DNA of 64,000 nucleotides from NCBI GenBank assembly GCA_022539475.1, contig VCMS01000164.1:90488-154487 (forward strand), written 5' to 3'. Shown here piece after piece: positions 1 through 9,551 of the stretch (positions are counted from its first letter, which is position 1; every line of letters begins with the position of its first letter). Source of the DNA: Gracilaria domingensis (Eukaryota; Rhodophyta; Florideophyceae; Gracilariales; Gracilariaceae). A program made the translations under genes and the position numbers. Below the pieces are notes generated by a model, which saw nothing but the letters and a program-made list of their open reading frames with translations, searched no databases and was not told where the DNA came from.

Positions 1-309
1 ATTGCATTCAACTCCGGTCTTCGGTACTGCAGAAAGCTACATCGCTCAACTGCTACGTCAATCGATAATTAAAACATGCACAAAGAGAAGAATAAACAAT
101 GGAGAATGAAGTGAGCGTTAAGCATGGCGATATCTGGTTTAACTCCTTTAAATTTTATCATTCTTTAGATACGCCGATAGACTTGCGAAAAAAGGGAATT
201 ATCAGTGGTTCATGCATACAATTTGATAGAAGGAAAAAACAAGAGTTAAATTTCTGCGTTGTAGCAAACAGCAATAAGGGTTAATATGGAACTCTGTCTC
301 ATTCTAGAG
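1..309. other. Unassigned flank left of Copia-1
   Basis: This is the flank next to the Copia-1 insertion. The only open stretch is a 61-codon frame at 99-284 on the plus strand. It has no recognisable domain, and I do not call it a gene. Confidence 0.5.
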
Positions 310-314
310 CTAGC

Positions 315-588
315 TGTTGGCAATGGTAATCGACTGCCGCTTTCACCCATCCGGTGTGCGGAGTCCCCTTTTATTGTCATTCGGCCGGTTCAAAACCTCG
401 CTAAACACAACCAGGCCTCACAGTAGCCACTTACGCGAGGAGCTACAAATATCTAGCTATCAAAGTGAGAGCTGACACAAACAGTGTGAATTTCTAAACT
501 GATTATATCTATCACGTCAGCTCTCTGTCACATTCATGTTGATTAGATTCTTCGTGTAGTGTCAATCTTGCGCAATGTACTTCTAACA
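315..588 (-). repeat. 3' LTR of Copia-1
   Basis: The 3' LTR, in element orientation, begins and ends with TGTT/AACA. It matches 4668-4939 almost base for base, differing at a few sites such as the runs near 331-360 and one base near 550. The pol stop codon at 543-545 lies inside this LTR. Confidence 0.95.
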
Positions 589-3338
589 TCCCCTCCTTGC
601 GCAAGATTCACGGTCTTCATTTTCAACTTCTTACAATGGCTGCCATGGTCTTCAGGAGTTAGTGGTTTCGTGAACACATCCGCCATCATGCTGGCCGTTG
701 GGCAATGGTTCAAAGCAATGATTCCGCGATCAGCTGCTTCCTTCGAGAAATGGTAGCGAAGTTCAACATGTCTCGCCTTTCGGTCACCTTTGATCCAGTG
801 CAGAACGCCAGTGTTGTCTTCCATTACCATTGTGGGCCCCTTCGCGACGTCAACACCAAGTTCTGTGAGAAGTGCACGTGCCCAGCAAACCTCCTTGACG
901 CACTCTGAGAGAGCAATGTATTCCGCCTCGGTACTCGACAAGGCAATAGATTTTTGCTTCAGCGTCTTCCAAATTACCGGTGTGCCATAGAGGAAGACGC
1001 AAAATCCTGATGTTGATTTTCTGTCAACGTCATCTCCAGCCCAGTCCGAGTCAACGTAGCAGAACAGAGGAGAACTTTGCCGTTCGATGTCCGAGTGTAT
1101 GTGCATCCCTATGCTTCTTGTGCCATTGAGGTAACGTAGAATTCGTTTCACTCCCCTCCAGTGGTTGATCGTCGGTCTTGACTGTGCCCGTGCGAGCATG
1201 TTCACGGCATAGCAGATGTCGGGTCGCGTTCTCCCAGCAAGATACAGCAGAGCCCCGATTGCCTCCTGGTAGAGAGAAACAAAGGAGATGACGTCACCCT
1301 CAAGAAAGTCGTTAGGTCTGGCAGACTTCGACATAGGTGTGTCGATAGGCCTTGAGTCTGCCAACTCAAAACGGTGCAGTACATCAGATGTAAATGCATG
1401 TTGGTGCAAAGTGATAAACACATCTCCCCGTTCCATATGCACCCCAAGGAAGCTAGCAGCATTGTCCTCACTCTTGATTTGGGAGGTTCGGTTCAAATCT
1501 CCCTTCGCCCTCTGCATAGCATCTGGATTGTTTCCAATGAGTAACATGTCATCCACATAAACGACAATCCAAAGCACCGTTGATCCCTTGTTCATGGTGA
1601 AGAAGCACTCATCAGACTGCAATGGTTTGAAGCCAAGTGACACAAGTTTCGTAGTAAGAAGCCTTCCCCAGATAGAGTTGGACTGCTTCAGGCCATAGAT
1701 AGACCTCTTCAACCTTAGAGCCTCTCCTCGTGCCAGTCCAAGCTGTATGCCTTCCGGTGGCTTCATGTACACTGCGTCCGTTCCCTCCATTGATCCGTTC
1801 AAGAACGCCGACTTCACATCAAGTTGTTCAACCTTGTAGCCAAGCTTGGTCGCAAGTGTTAAGGCAATCCAAACTGTCTCAAAGTTCACCACAGGTGCAT
1901 AGACATGTTCCACTGGTCCCTGTTGACAGCCTTTAGCAACCAGTCTGGCCTTGAAGCGTGCAATAGAGCCATCCTCATTCACCTTCGTTGCAAAAACAAA
2001 ACGCGAACCAATCGTCTTACATCCATCCGGGAGCGTGACAACTTCCCAAGTGTCCATTCGTTCCAGTGTGAGCAGTTCTTCATTGATTGCCTCCCTCCAT
2101 TCAATTGCATTTGTTGAGGATAGTGCTTGGGCGACACTGCTCGGTACTTGGTTCACAGGGGCTTCGCGTCCAAGACGGCCACTATGATGGGTATCAGAGA
2201 AGCGAGTTGGTGCATTACGTTCTCTAGTGGGGTATCTCCGAGTCGGGTAGTGAGTCAAGAACTCCTGCATGCTTGATGTAATCGAGAAATCCTCACTAGG
2301 TGAATCAGGCTCAGGTGCGGGGGCCTGTGATTCTTGTCCTGTCACAGGGTCCCCCTCCTTTCCATCAAGCGACGGTACATCGTCAACAGCGTCGGGAGTG
2401 TTGCTCCCTTCTTGGGGTGGGTGCTGTTCTGAGATAGTATCGTGCTCCTCAGTTGCTTCTTCATTCGTCTGCAATAATTCTTCAGGTGTATCCCCGGCGG
2501 CCCAGTTAGTGCGGAAGATACTTCTACCAGGGAACACGGACTCGTTTATACGCAAGTGACGTGCAAACGAAATGGACCCAGTATCAATGATGTACACCCT
2601 GTGGTTCCTGTGCGACAACGATCGGAGCAGTATACCACGTTTCGCCTTCTTATCCAGCTTCTTCCTGTTCGGGTTATGCACCCATACCTCGCACCCAAAT
2701 GTCCTTACGTGACCTACATAAGGTATTGACCCTTCCAAGGCTTCTCGTGGTGTCCTGTCATTACTGGAAGAATTTGGGATCATGTTGAGGAGTCTTGTAG
2801 CCGTTATTAGTGCCTCAGCCCAGAACCGGTGAGGGAGTCCAGCATGCGAGAGCATGGATCTCACTATTTCCATTATGGTTCTGTTAAACCTCTCTGCCGT
2901 TCCGTTCTGCTGGGGTACGTAGGCAGCACTGTTATCCCAATCTATGCCCTCATCTCTGAGATACTTCCGCAACCCAACATACTCTGGTCCGTTGTCGGAG
3001 TATAATAGCTTCACCTTCCTTTCAGTACGTCTTTCAAAGTTGAGTTGGAAGCAGCGAAACTGTAGTTTCAAGTCTTTCCGGTTCTGCAGCAATCTGACAT
3101 CCTTGTACCCGGAGCAGTGGTCAATGAAAGATACGAAGTACCTCTTTCCTCCCATGCTTGGGGTTTGCATTGGTCCACAGATATCTGAGTAGATGATATC
3201 CCCAATGTCCACTTGGGCTCTCAGTCGGTCTCTGAGGGGTAGTCTTGTCATCTTACCCTCAACACACGATGTGCAGTCTGCATTATTCTCTGGTTTGACA
3301 GTGAGGTCGATTCCATGCACTAGCCTTTCTCTGGCCAT
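543..3338 (-). CDS. Copia-1 pol: integrase, reverse transcriptase, RNase H
   Basis: This 931-codon open frame holds, in order, three domains. The integrase core has catalytic D (SDICGP), D (SDNGPEY) and E in the TAERFNRTIM segment. The copia-type reverse transcriptase has KARLVAKG, LDVKSAFLNG and the YVDDM active site. RNase H has YVDSDWAGD and STEAEYIAL. It would copy the element RNA and integrate it. The usable frame extends upstream of the first Met: residues matching the end of the GAG-pre-integrase zinc region lie between 3339 and about 3370, so the Met at 3338 is not the natural start. The stop lies within the 3' LTR. No internal stop is seen. Confidence 0.93.
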   Translation of the reverse strand: MARERLVHGIDLTVKPENNADCTSCVEGKMTRLPLRDRLRAQVDIGDIIYSDICGPMQTPSMGGKRYFVSFIDHCSGYKDVRLLQNRKDLKLQFRCFQLNFERRTERKVKLLYSDNGPEYVGLRKYLRDEGIDWDNSAAYVPQQNGTAERFNRTIMEIVRSMLSHAGLPHRFWAEALITATRLLNMIPNSSSNDRTPREALEGSIPYVGHVRTFGCEVWVHNPNRKKLDKKAKRGILLRSLSHRNHRVYIIDTGSISFARHLRINESVFPGRSIFRTNWAAGDTPEELLQTNEEATEEHDTISEQHPPQEGSNTPDAVDDVPSLDGKEGDPVTGQESQAPAPEPDSPSEDFSITSSMQEFLTHYPTRRYPTRERNAPTRFSDTHHSGRLGREAPVNQVPSSVAQALSSTNAIEWREAINEELLTLERMDTWEVVTLPDGCKTIGSRFVFATKVNEDGSIARFKARLVAKGCQQGPVEHVYAPVVNFETVWIALTLATKLGYKVEQLDVKSAFLNGSMEGTDAVYMKPPEGIQLGLARGEALRLKRSIYGLKQSNSIWGRLLTTKLVSLGFKPLQSDECFFTMNKGSTVLWIVVYVDDMLLIGNNPDAMQRAKGDLNRTSQIKSEDNAASFLGVHMERGDVFITLHQHAFTSDVLHRFELADSRPIDTPMSKSARPNDFLEGDVISFVSLYQEAIGALLYLAGRTRPDICYAVNMLARAQSRPTINHWRGVKRILRYLNGTRSIGMHIHSDIERQSSPLFCYVDSDWAGDDVDRKSTSGFCVFLYGTPVIWKTLKQKSIALSSTEAEYIALSECVKEVCWARALLTELGVDVAKGPTMVMEDNTGVLHWIKGDRKARHVELRYHFSKEAADRGIIALNHCPTASMMADVFTKPLTPEDHGSHCKKLKMKTVNLAQGGDVRSTLRKIDTTRRI
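589..598 (-). other. Polypurine tract of Copia-1
   Basis: On the minus strand this reads AAGGAGGGGA and abuts the 3' LTR. This is where plus-strand DNA synthesis is primed in LTR elements. Its exact position supports the LTR boundary. Confidence 0.85.
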
Positions 3339-4594
3339 TTTCTGGATAGAGGACTTACCAACGTGGCCAAGCGCTCATGCCATAGCTGGGTGGCACTTCC
3401 ATCTGCTGCGTTAGCTTTGCAGAGTCTGCCACGGAGGGGTGTGCCCAATATCTCATACATTCCTCCATCCTGTTGTACTACTAACGTGAGGTTGCCCCTT
3501 GAGATACAGCATGTTCTGCTGCCAAAAGTTATTGAGAAGCCCTCTTCCGCCAGTCTGTAGCACGACAGCAAGTTGCAGTCAAGCTCTTCAGCGAAGAACA
3601 CATTTCTGAACGTCACTATACTCTCGTTTTCATATGTCGGTGGGCTGAAGGCAACTTCCAGGTCTCCGCAAAATGATGATTGTACCAGCCTTCCATCGCC
3701 AAGGGCAATGGTCCTAGGCGGTACTTTGCGGAAGCTTCCTGAAAGTGTCCTTTCACCGACCATGTGGCACGTAGCCCCAGAGTCAATAACGAACCGAGAT
3801 CCAGCAGGGCGAACAACTAGTCCCCGGTGGGTGACAGTCTCGTCAGAGGTCTGTGGTGATCTGCCTGGACAATCCCTTTTGAAGTGTCCTTTTTTGCCAC
3901 AGCCAAAACATCTGCCTTTCATACCAGCCCGTAACGCTCTCTCAGTGTCCTCCGCTGTCGACTGTTCACTTTCTTCATGGGTTTTCGAAGCCTCAATGGC
4001 ATCAAATTCTTGCAGCAATCGGGCAGTGGCCCTATCCCAGGTGACATCTTGGTGAGACAACGTCTGTAGTGCGGACACGACAGCATCATACTTCGAATTG
4101 TCCATGTTTCGAAAGCTCGAAAGTAATATTGCGACTTGCATGGACTCTTCAACAGGACTGTCTATAGCCTCCAAACGGGCGAACAAGGACTCCAGCTCAT
4201 CGATGTATTCCGACATGGTCCTTTCCGAGGTATAATGTACCTGATGGAGTTTCGTCTGGATCTGGACGCGTGTTGCTGTGTTCGTTGTAGCGTATCTTTC
4301 TCGGAGCTTCTTGTACATAAGATACGGGTTTCTCCTTTCTCCGGAGATTGTGCGTAGTGGCTTGTCGTCTAGAGCCTGGACGAGGTACATTCGCGTCTTT
4401 GCAAGGCGCTTCCTAACATATTCTCCAAGGGTTTCTATGTCCCCGTTCTCTGCACCTTCGGCTGGGTCACATTGGACCAATGACAATAAATCCTTGGATT
4501 CCAGTAACGCCTCAAACCTCAGTGCCCAAAGCGTGAAATCTTCACCGCGTTTAGCGGTAAACTTTGGGAGCCTTTTCAAGCCCTCATCGTCCAT
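3320..4594 (-). CDS. Copia-1 gag and protease (frameshifted 3' end)
   Basis: This 424-residue frame starts at a clear ATG. The N-terminal two thirds is copia-type Gag, with a CCHC zinc knuckle (CFGCGKKGHFKRDC) at about residue 230. The aspartic protease motif VIDSGATCHMV and a GAG-pre-integrase segment (LWHERLA) follow. Just after that motif the frame leaves the homologous track. The continuation is found in the +1 frame that becomes pol. The simplest reading is loss of one C in GGCC(C)AC near 3365-3368. A programmed frameshift is less likely, because copia elements of this type normally have one continuous gag-pol frame. Confidence 0.9.
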   Translation of the reverse strand: MDDEGLKRLPKFTAKRGEDFTLWALRFEALLESKDLLSLVQCDPAEGAENGDIETLGEYVRKRLAKTRMYLVQALDDKPLRTISGERRNPYLMYKKLRERYATTNTATRVQIQTKLHQVHYTSERTMSEYIDELESLFARLEAIDSPVEESMQVAILLSSFRNMDNSKYDAVVSALQTLSHQDVTWDRATARLLQEFDAIEASKTHEESEQSTAEDTERALRAGMKGRCFGCGKKGHFKRDCPGRSPQTSDETVTHRGLVVRPAGSRFVIDSGATCHMVGERTLSGSFRKVPPRTIALGDGRLVQSSFCGDLEVAFSPPTYENESIVTFRNVFFAEELDCNLLSCYRLAEEGFSITFGSRTCCISRGNLTLVVQQDGGMYEILGTPLRGRLCKANAADGSATQLWHERLATLVSPLSRKWPEKG

Positions 4595-4667
4595 ACTGGA
4601 CGACCAATATCCGCGCCGGTCTCGGAGCGGTGAAAGTTGGGTTCGCAGTAGCAGGTGATGCTACTAC

Positions 4668-4939
4668 TGTTGGCAGTGGTAATCGACTCCCTTTCACCCA
4701 TCCGGTGTGCGGAATTCCCTTTTATTGTCATTCGGCCGGTTCAAAACCTCGCTAAACACAACCAGGCCTCACAGTAGCCACTTACGCGAGGAGCTACAAA
4801 TATCTAGCTATCAAAGTGAGAGCTGACACAAACAGTGTGAATTTCTAAACTGATTATATCTATCACGTCAGCTCTCTGTCACATTCATGTTGATTAGATC
4901 CTTCGTGTAGTGTCAATCTTGCGCAATGTACTTCTAACA
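4668..4939 (-). repeat. 5' LTR of Copia-1
   Basis: This 272-bp direct repeat of 315-588 begins TGTTGG and ends CTAACA on the plus strand. It is followed by the target duplication CTAGC. It should carry the element promoter. Confidence 0.95.
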
Positions 4940-4944
4940 CTAGC

Positions 4945-5212
4945 GATCTTTGACACGACCTGTGCACAGTTGATATAATAGTAGGGAGAGAATAAGAGTT
5001 AAAATGCACCGGTGGAGATGAAAGATAAAATTTCCGGGGTCATTTAAGCGTTAATCCCTCCGGGAAAAACTAACAGTTTAGAATATCCCGGACAACTTTT
5101 GCTGTACGCCGTAAAATGTAACGTTCTCGGACATGGAGAACGACCGATCACCGGCCTTGACCGCTGCTCCGTTGAGTTGCATTGTTATTGTGGGCATAAA
5201 AGATTTCTAGAT
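4945..5212. other. Intergenic, 3' side of the SLP2 gene
   Basis: AT-rich sequence between Copia-1 and the stop codon of the stomatin-like gene. It presumably contains the 3' UTR. No coding signal is seen. Confidence 0.4.
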
Positions 5213-6316
5213 TCATTGCTTCTGAAGCGCCATCGTCGCTTGTGCCAACAACGCGGCCACGTCTGCCGGCTTATCATTGATCATAATCGTATTGCTTGTC
5301 TTTCCCATCTCTCCATACATAGAAACGTATTCTCTCGCAACCAGCAGACGAGCTGCATCGATGGCCCCGTCTTCGCGGAACGCTTTCGACATCATCTTCA
5401 AAGCGCTGCTTCTGGCCTCCGCCTCCGCCAAAATGGCCTTTGCTCTTCCCTCTGCTTCCAATCTCAACCGGCTCTGTTCAGCTGTAGCTTCATTCTTAAC
5501 TCTCGTCAGGTTCCCTTCCGATTCGTTCACCAGTCTTATACGTACCCCTTCCGACTTTAACGTAGCCGCTTGTTTCTCGCCTTCTGCTTCCAAAACTTTT
5601 TCCCTCCTCATACGCTCTGCAGCGGCTTGTTTGTCCATCACATCCAGAATATGCTTGTCTGGTTTGACGTCGAGGATTTCATGGCGGGTTACTATAAGAC
5701 CCCAATTGGAAGCGGCGGCTGTGACGGCTTCACTGACGCGTTCATTCACGTATTTTCGGGAATGAAACAAGGCATCCAGTTCTAACTCTCCCACAGCGGC
5801 TCTCATCGCAGATTTGGCGAGTTCCTGAACGGATCTCAAAGGATCAGTTGCCCCATAAGCTGCTTTGAGAGCATCGACGAATCTCACGAAAATTATGGCG
5901 TCGACGCGCACAGTAACGTTATCTTTCGTGACAGCGTTTTGCGGAGGATAATAGATGGTTTGTTCCCTCATATCCACGCAGTAGGCGATTTGGTCAAAGA
6001 TGGGAACTGAAATGAACCACCCAGGTGAATAAACTTTGTGAATGGATCCCAGACGTTCGACCACCATGCGTTGCCCTTCCGGACATATGTTGAGAACAGT
6101 ATTGATCTGAGATACGGGCCAATGATTCGAGTGCGATTCAGTGTCGCTTGTGAACTCCTTGAGCTTTTTAGATGGTGCGGCGGACGATTCAGAAGTGCAG
6201 AACAGACGATGGGTTGGGATGCAGGGCGCCCCGCGAAACAAAGAAGATCGCGACGAAGAAGCGAGACGAAGGATGCGAACGGCTGTGCCGAGCGATGAGG
6301 GATGCAGACGTTGCAT
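5213..6316 (-). CDS. STOML2: Stomatin-like protein 2, mitochondrial (SPFH family)
   Basis: Membrane-associated SPFH/prohibitin-family scaffold of the mitochondrial inner membrane. In animals it binds cardiolipin and prohibitins and organises protease and respiratory complexes. The first ATG of the frame gives 367 residues. The first ~25 residues (MQRLHPSSLGTAVRI...) are basic, Ser/Leu-rich and free of acidic residues, as in a matrix-targeting sequence. The SPFH domain follows, with VVERLG and SPGWFISVPIFDQIAY, then the family-typical DVKPDKHILDVMDKQAAAE region, an Ala/Glu-rich coiled coil (EAEGEKQAATLKSEG) and a C-terminal helix. Length and domain order are normal for SLP2. The frame continues 11 codons upstream from a TTG, but the ATG at 6316 fits the targeting signal better. 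It has no introns and is the only clearly intact housekeeping gene in the window. Confidence 0.93.
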   Translation of the reverse strand: MQRLHPSSLGTAVRILRLASSSRSSLFRGAPCIPTHRLFCTSESSAAPSKKLKEFTSDTESHSNHWPVSQINTVLNICPEGQRMVVERLGSIHKVYSPGWFISVPIFDQIAYCVDMREQTIYYPPQNAVTKDNVTVRVDAIIFVRFVDALKAAYGATDPLRSVQELAKSAMRAAVGELELDALFHSRKYVNERVSEAVTAAASNWGLIVTRHEILDVKPDKHILDVMDKQAAAERMRREKVLEAEGEKQAATLKSEGVRIRLVNESEGNLTRVKNEATAEQSRLRLEAEGRAKAILAEAEARSSALKMMSKAFREDGAIDAARLLVAREYVSMYGEMGKTSNTIMINDKPADVAALLAQATMALQKQ

Positions 6317-7010
6317 GGTAGCACGATGAGTGAATGAAGTCGATGGCAATATCGATGGCGGAGTAGGAGGAGTGGTGGATGGGCAGGGATGACAACTTTA
6401 AAAGGAAGATGTGGGACAGAAATTGAGGTCAGATACGATGCTGCCGATCGATGCAACTCTTTTGTTCGTCTCATGATGAGTCACTCGTGCTCTCCGTGTA
6501 CGTCTGCGATTGGCTGATGTGTTGGGTGCCAACGGCCAACTGCGCGAATGTTTTGCCATGTGCCCCAATGTCCTCAGAGAGCAGCTCGCACGCAGTGGGC
6601 ATCAGTGCACTGCTGTATACGTGTTCCAGTTGTAGTTGCTGTAACATCGCAGAGTAGCGGAGTAGTCATGTAGTTCAAACTGGGAAATGTATTTAAGAGC
6701 AAAAGTAAGATGTTCAGAGACAGATGTGTGATGCGCCGTGTGAGACAAGGAGTACTTTCCAACTTCTACTTAGTCCTAAACTTGTGTTTAAACAGAAATC
6801 TAAATACTATTCTTGAAGGAATAGAACGTGAAGTAAATGGAAGGATTTTCAAATCGTATCTTTAATTTGCGTAGTAAACGGAAGTCTACACATTTGCGGT
6901 GCCATATTTGTACTGCGTGCTGGGCGAAGAGAAGAAGCAGCGCTGTAGTGCTGCCAGCTGCAGATGGCAGTCACAAGGAGTCACGATCACAGGTTCGCGG
7001 TGCACTCACT
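6317..7010. other. Intergenic upstream of SLP2
   Basis: This contains the presumed promoter and 5' UTR of the stomatin-like gene. Several short frames occur on both strands, but none has a recognisable domain. Confidence 0.4.
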
Positions 7011-7106
7011 GGAGCGGCCATAGCTCAGTCGGTAACCACCTTTGTGTGCGATTTGTGTGAGTCTGAGACTAGAACTCATGGGTTCTAGTCCCAGCTCTGC
7101 TTTGCT
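7011..7106 (+). ncRNA. tRNA-like / SINE-like sequence, copy 1
   Basis: Starts GGAGCGGCCATAGCTCAGTC, which contains a Pol III A box (TAGCTCAGTCGG). A B box (GGTTCTAGTCC) follows about 50 bases later and the sequence ends CTCTGCTTTGCTC. A second copy in inverse orientation lies at 14067-14157. The termini can pair GGAGC with GCTCC, and the T arm pairs, but no normal D or anticodon arm forms. The ~95-nt length is long for a tRNA. I read it as a tRNA-derived dispersed repeat or tRNA pseudogene, not a functional tRNA. Confidence 0.55.
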
Positions 7107-8921
7107 CTCTCTGTTCCTGGTCCCCAAGATATGTTCGACCCGGGAAGAGCAAAAGTTGCCACGTGGCAAACAAAATAAATCGTCCAAAAAGCACAAATAT
7201 TGTTAACTTCAGCTGGGAAATGCGGGAAATGAAGAAAATGGTAGAAAATCAAAATAAAACGTGTGCACTGTAATTCAGATATTTGAGATAATGTGTCCCC
7301 AACGAAAGGGAGGTGTGCGCCGTTACGCTAGGAGAAATTCTTTCAAAGGCTTCTCTTACACTATAACATAATTCTGCTTTTTATGAAATGTTCGCACTCT
7401 TGTCTTTGCAAAGAGAAGCAAAGCGTACATGTGTTACATTTTTAGATTTCTATGCTTTTCCCGCAATTCCCTGAATTTGAAATCACTTTTTTCGATTCAA
7501 CCTCCTCTAAAAGCATTGATCTCCATCTTCATCTGTCTAATAGCTGAGGTAGGTCTATTACATGTCGTGCAACCTCCCGAATGCCCGTTCACAAATTTGC
7601 CGTGAACGGTGCGGTGCTTTTCCCTCTCATTGCGCTGCGGCACCGACGGCCCACGCAGCTGCGCAGAATTCGTCAACCCATATCAAACTGTCCCTTGCCA
7701 TGACGAATCAGTAGAGAACGGTCCATTCCGCGCACCGGCGCATCATAATGCTTCTCATGCATCTCCGCAGCTCTTTCTTGAAATGATTCATGTCGGTTGG
7801 CAGCAGCAAAGCTCGCGCCATACAGATCAGCATATCGGCAAACACGAGAAAGTGAGTGTGTATCATAAAGAAGAGATGGCTGAGTGAAGTCTGGCCTTCT
7901 CCGATGGAGGTGTAGGCCGGCTGATGTTCCTTCACTACAGACCTTGTAGTAGTCTAGAGATATCCACGACTATTCCACAAGCTGTCTACTGTCTCGTACT
8001 GGGTCGCAGCACGTGAGCTACAAGCCATGGACGGTGATCAAGATTCGCGGCTGGCTTGAAGACTGTCTTTTGTGTTGCAGAGTGAACGGAATCATGAGCC
8101 CGTTGTTCACTTCAGATTTTTCACAGTGACAGCGAGAGAAGAAAGATCTGCTGTGGAGCGTGAAGAATCGGGCATGAGTTGCCTTCTGCTTGGCTTTTAT
8201 AGCACAAATATGTCCGTCTTCGGCAACGTGTGAGCGTCGAAAAGCCGTCAAGACTGTCACCACTCTATCACAAGTCTTAAAGTTTATTGAATAAAGACTG
8301 CCAAGACACAGCACAGTTTTAAGTTAGTCGGCAAGTCGGTGAAAGCTTTGGAGTTTGCACCACGCAACTGTGGAGTATTAAACCGCCAGAGTTCATCTTC
8401 GCTGATGACATTCACTCGTAAAACGCAACAGTCGTAACTATGACAATGAGCAACCACCTGCGTCCAGTACTAGGCACAAAGATAGGCTGGTGGAGGACAA
8501 AGTACGATCGTGATCAAGCATACAGAGGCGTGCGTGCGATTCGTGGATACAAATTCGAGACCCTCCGGATTCAACCTTTATCCTGTCCATAATAAAAATA
8601 GCGGTCTGCGGTTCTCGGGACTCAAAAATTATTTGAATCGCGAAAATCAGTGGGTACCGTTGTCGACTCTTATGAGCGGACGGAGCGATGCCACACAAAG
8701 CAGAAAGACTTCTGCCTTTCAAGTCAACGTCAGCAAACTCCTCATTCCCGTTCCTTGTTACGATTCTTCCTTCCGCGAACCAAGGGTGCGGTTGGGCATG
8801 AGCGTCTTTCGCAGGCAGTAAATAATTACTTGTGATACCCCAATTTTTATTCTTAATCAATTGTGTATTAACAATTATTCTTCTATTTAGAAGATTGCAA
8901 TTTCATTTCAATTCGCTTCAG
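7107..8921. other. Intergenic, no supported gene
   Basis: Contains short frames on both strands, such as minus-strand frames at 8018-8314 and 8438-8860 (98 and 140 codons). They have no recognisable domain, no signal peptide and no second copy to test conservation, so I do not call them. Confidence 0.4.
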
Positions 8922-9551
8922 CTAGTGGAATTCAGTGTACACCAGAACACATTTGTTAAATATACGAGCTTGTCGAGCGGTCATCTTCACCACCTCCTGA
9001 ACTCGCGGTGGGGAGACCGTGGTGTCCAGGACCTCGTACTCCGTGAGATACATTGGCACGCACGCGCCATTCGGCATAAACCTACTCATCGCAGCTCCCG
9101 GAGCACGCGAAATACCAGTTGCACGACTGCCAGGAATGTTAGCCGTGCTAAACAGCGATCCCGGAATCGTCAAGTAATTGCATTTCGTACGCCAGTTTGG
9201 ACCGTTTGCTTCAGCCTCACAGTGAAACACGTCGCGGAGAGTGTCGACGGATTTGACATATCCTATCGTGGTTCCGTGGTCGTCAAACTTTTTCACAATC
9301 TTCGGCGTGAAAGCTCCGGATACGTGTCCATTCAGAGTGTAGTTGCCCGTGCCCCAGCGCACATGATCATAAACGGGGTCAACGCCGTCAAGAGTAAAGT
9401 CGCAAAGCCAGTAATCACCCATATCACCCTTAACTTCGCACCATTCGTAAGTCAAGTACTGGTCGGTCGCCCATGAAGGGATGACATTTGACCGAATGGG
9501 ACTCACCAAGGTGAGGAGTAGCACAGAGAAGAGAGTTTGTATGGTCTTCAT
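8922..9551 (-). CDS. Putative secreted protein, six cysteines, unknown function
   Basis: I do not recognise the family. The ATG at 9551 gives a 209-residue protein beginning MKTIQTLFSVLLLTLV, a convincing signal peptide with a likely cleavage near residues 18-22. The frame stays open 72 codons upstream, but that part has no signal sequence and the internal Met explains the product better. The mature part has six cysteines in spaced positions (YEWCEV, YWLCDF, FHCEAE, TKCNY, GACVP, NKCVL), suggesting three disulfides. It also has aromatic-rich segments and one N-glycosylation site (GNYTLNG). No transmembrane segment follows. It is intact and stands alone. A cell-wall or secreted defence role is possible but unproven. 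Confidence 0.7.
   Translation of the reverse strand: MKTIQTLFSVLLLTLVSPIRSNVIPSWATDQYLTYEWCEVKGDMGDYWLCDFTLDGVDPVYDHVRWGTGNYTLNGHVSGAFTPKIVKKFDDHGTTIGYVKSVDTLRDVFHCEAEANGPNWRTKCNYLTIPGSLFSTANIPGSRATGISRAPGAAMSRFMPNGACVPMYLTEYEVLDTTVSPPRVQEVVKMTARQARIFNKCVLVYTEFH

Larger units (their letters stand above)
310..4944 (-). mobile_element. Copia-1, Ty1/copia LTR retrotransposon
   Basis: This is a complete Ty1/copia element read on the minus strand. It has two LTRs of 274 and 272 bp (315-588 and 4668-4939) that differ at only a handful of positions. Both LTRs have TGTT...AACA ends. A perfect 5-bp target duplication, CTAGC, lies at 310-314 and 4940-4944. The order gag, protease, integrase, reverse transcriptase, RNase H is the copia order. 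One base appears lost near 3365-3368, which splits gag-protease from pol, so this copy is probably not autonomous. I found no clear primer-binding site inside the 5' LTR at 4640-4667. Confidence 0.95.

Noticed and set aside
3320-3400. Programmed frameshift in Copia-1
   Set aside because: A single lost C restores a continuous conserved zinc-region reading, and no slippery site or pseudoknot is evident.
7011-7106. Functional or permuted tRNA gene
   Set aside because: The A box precedes the B box, so it is not permuted. No D stem and anticodon stem can be paired, and a second diverged copy exists.
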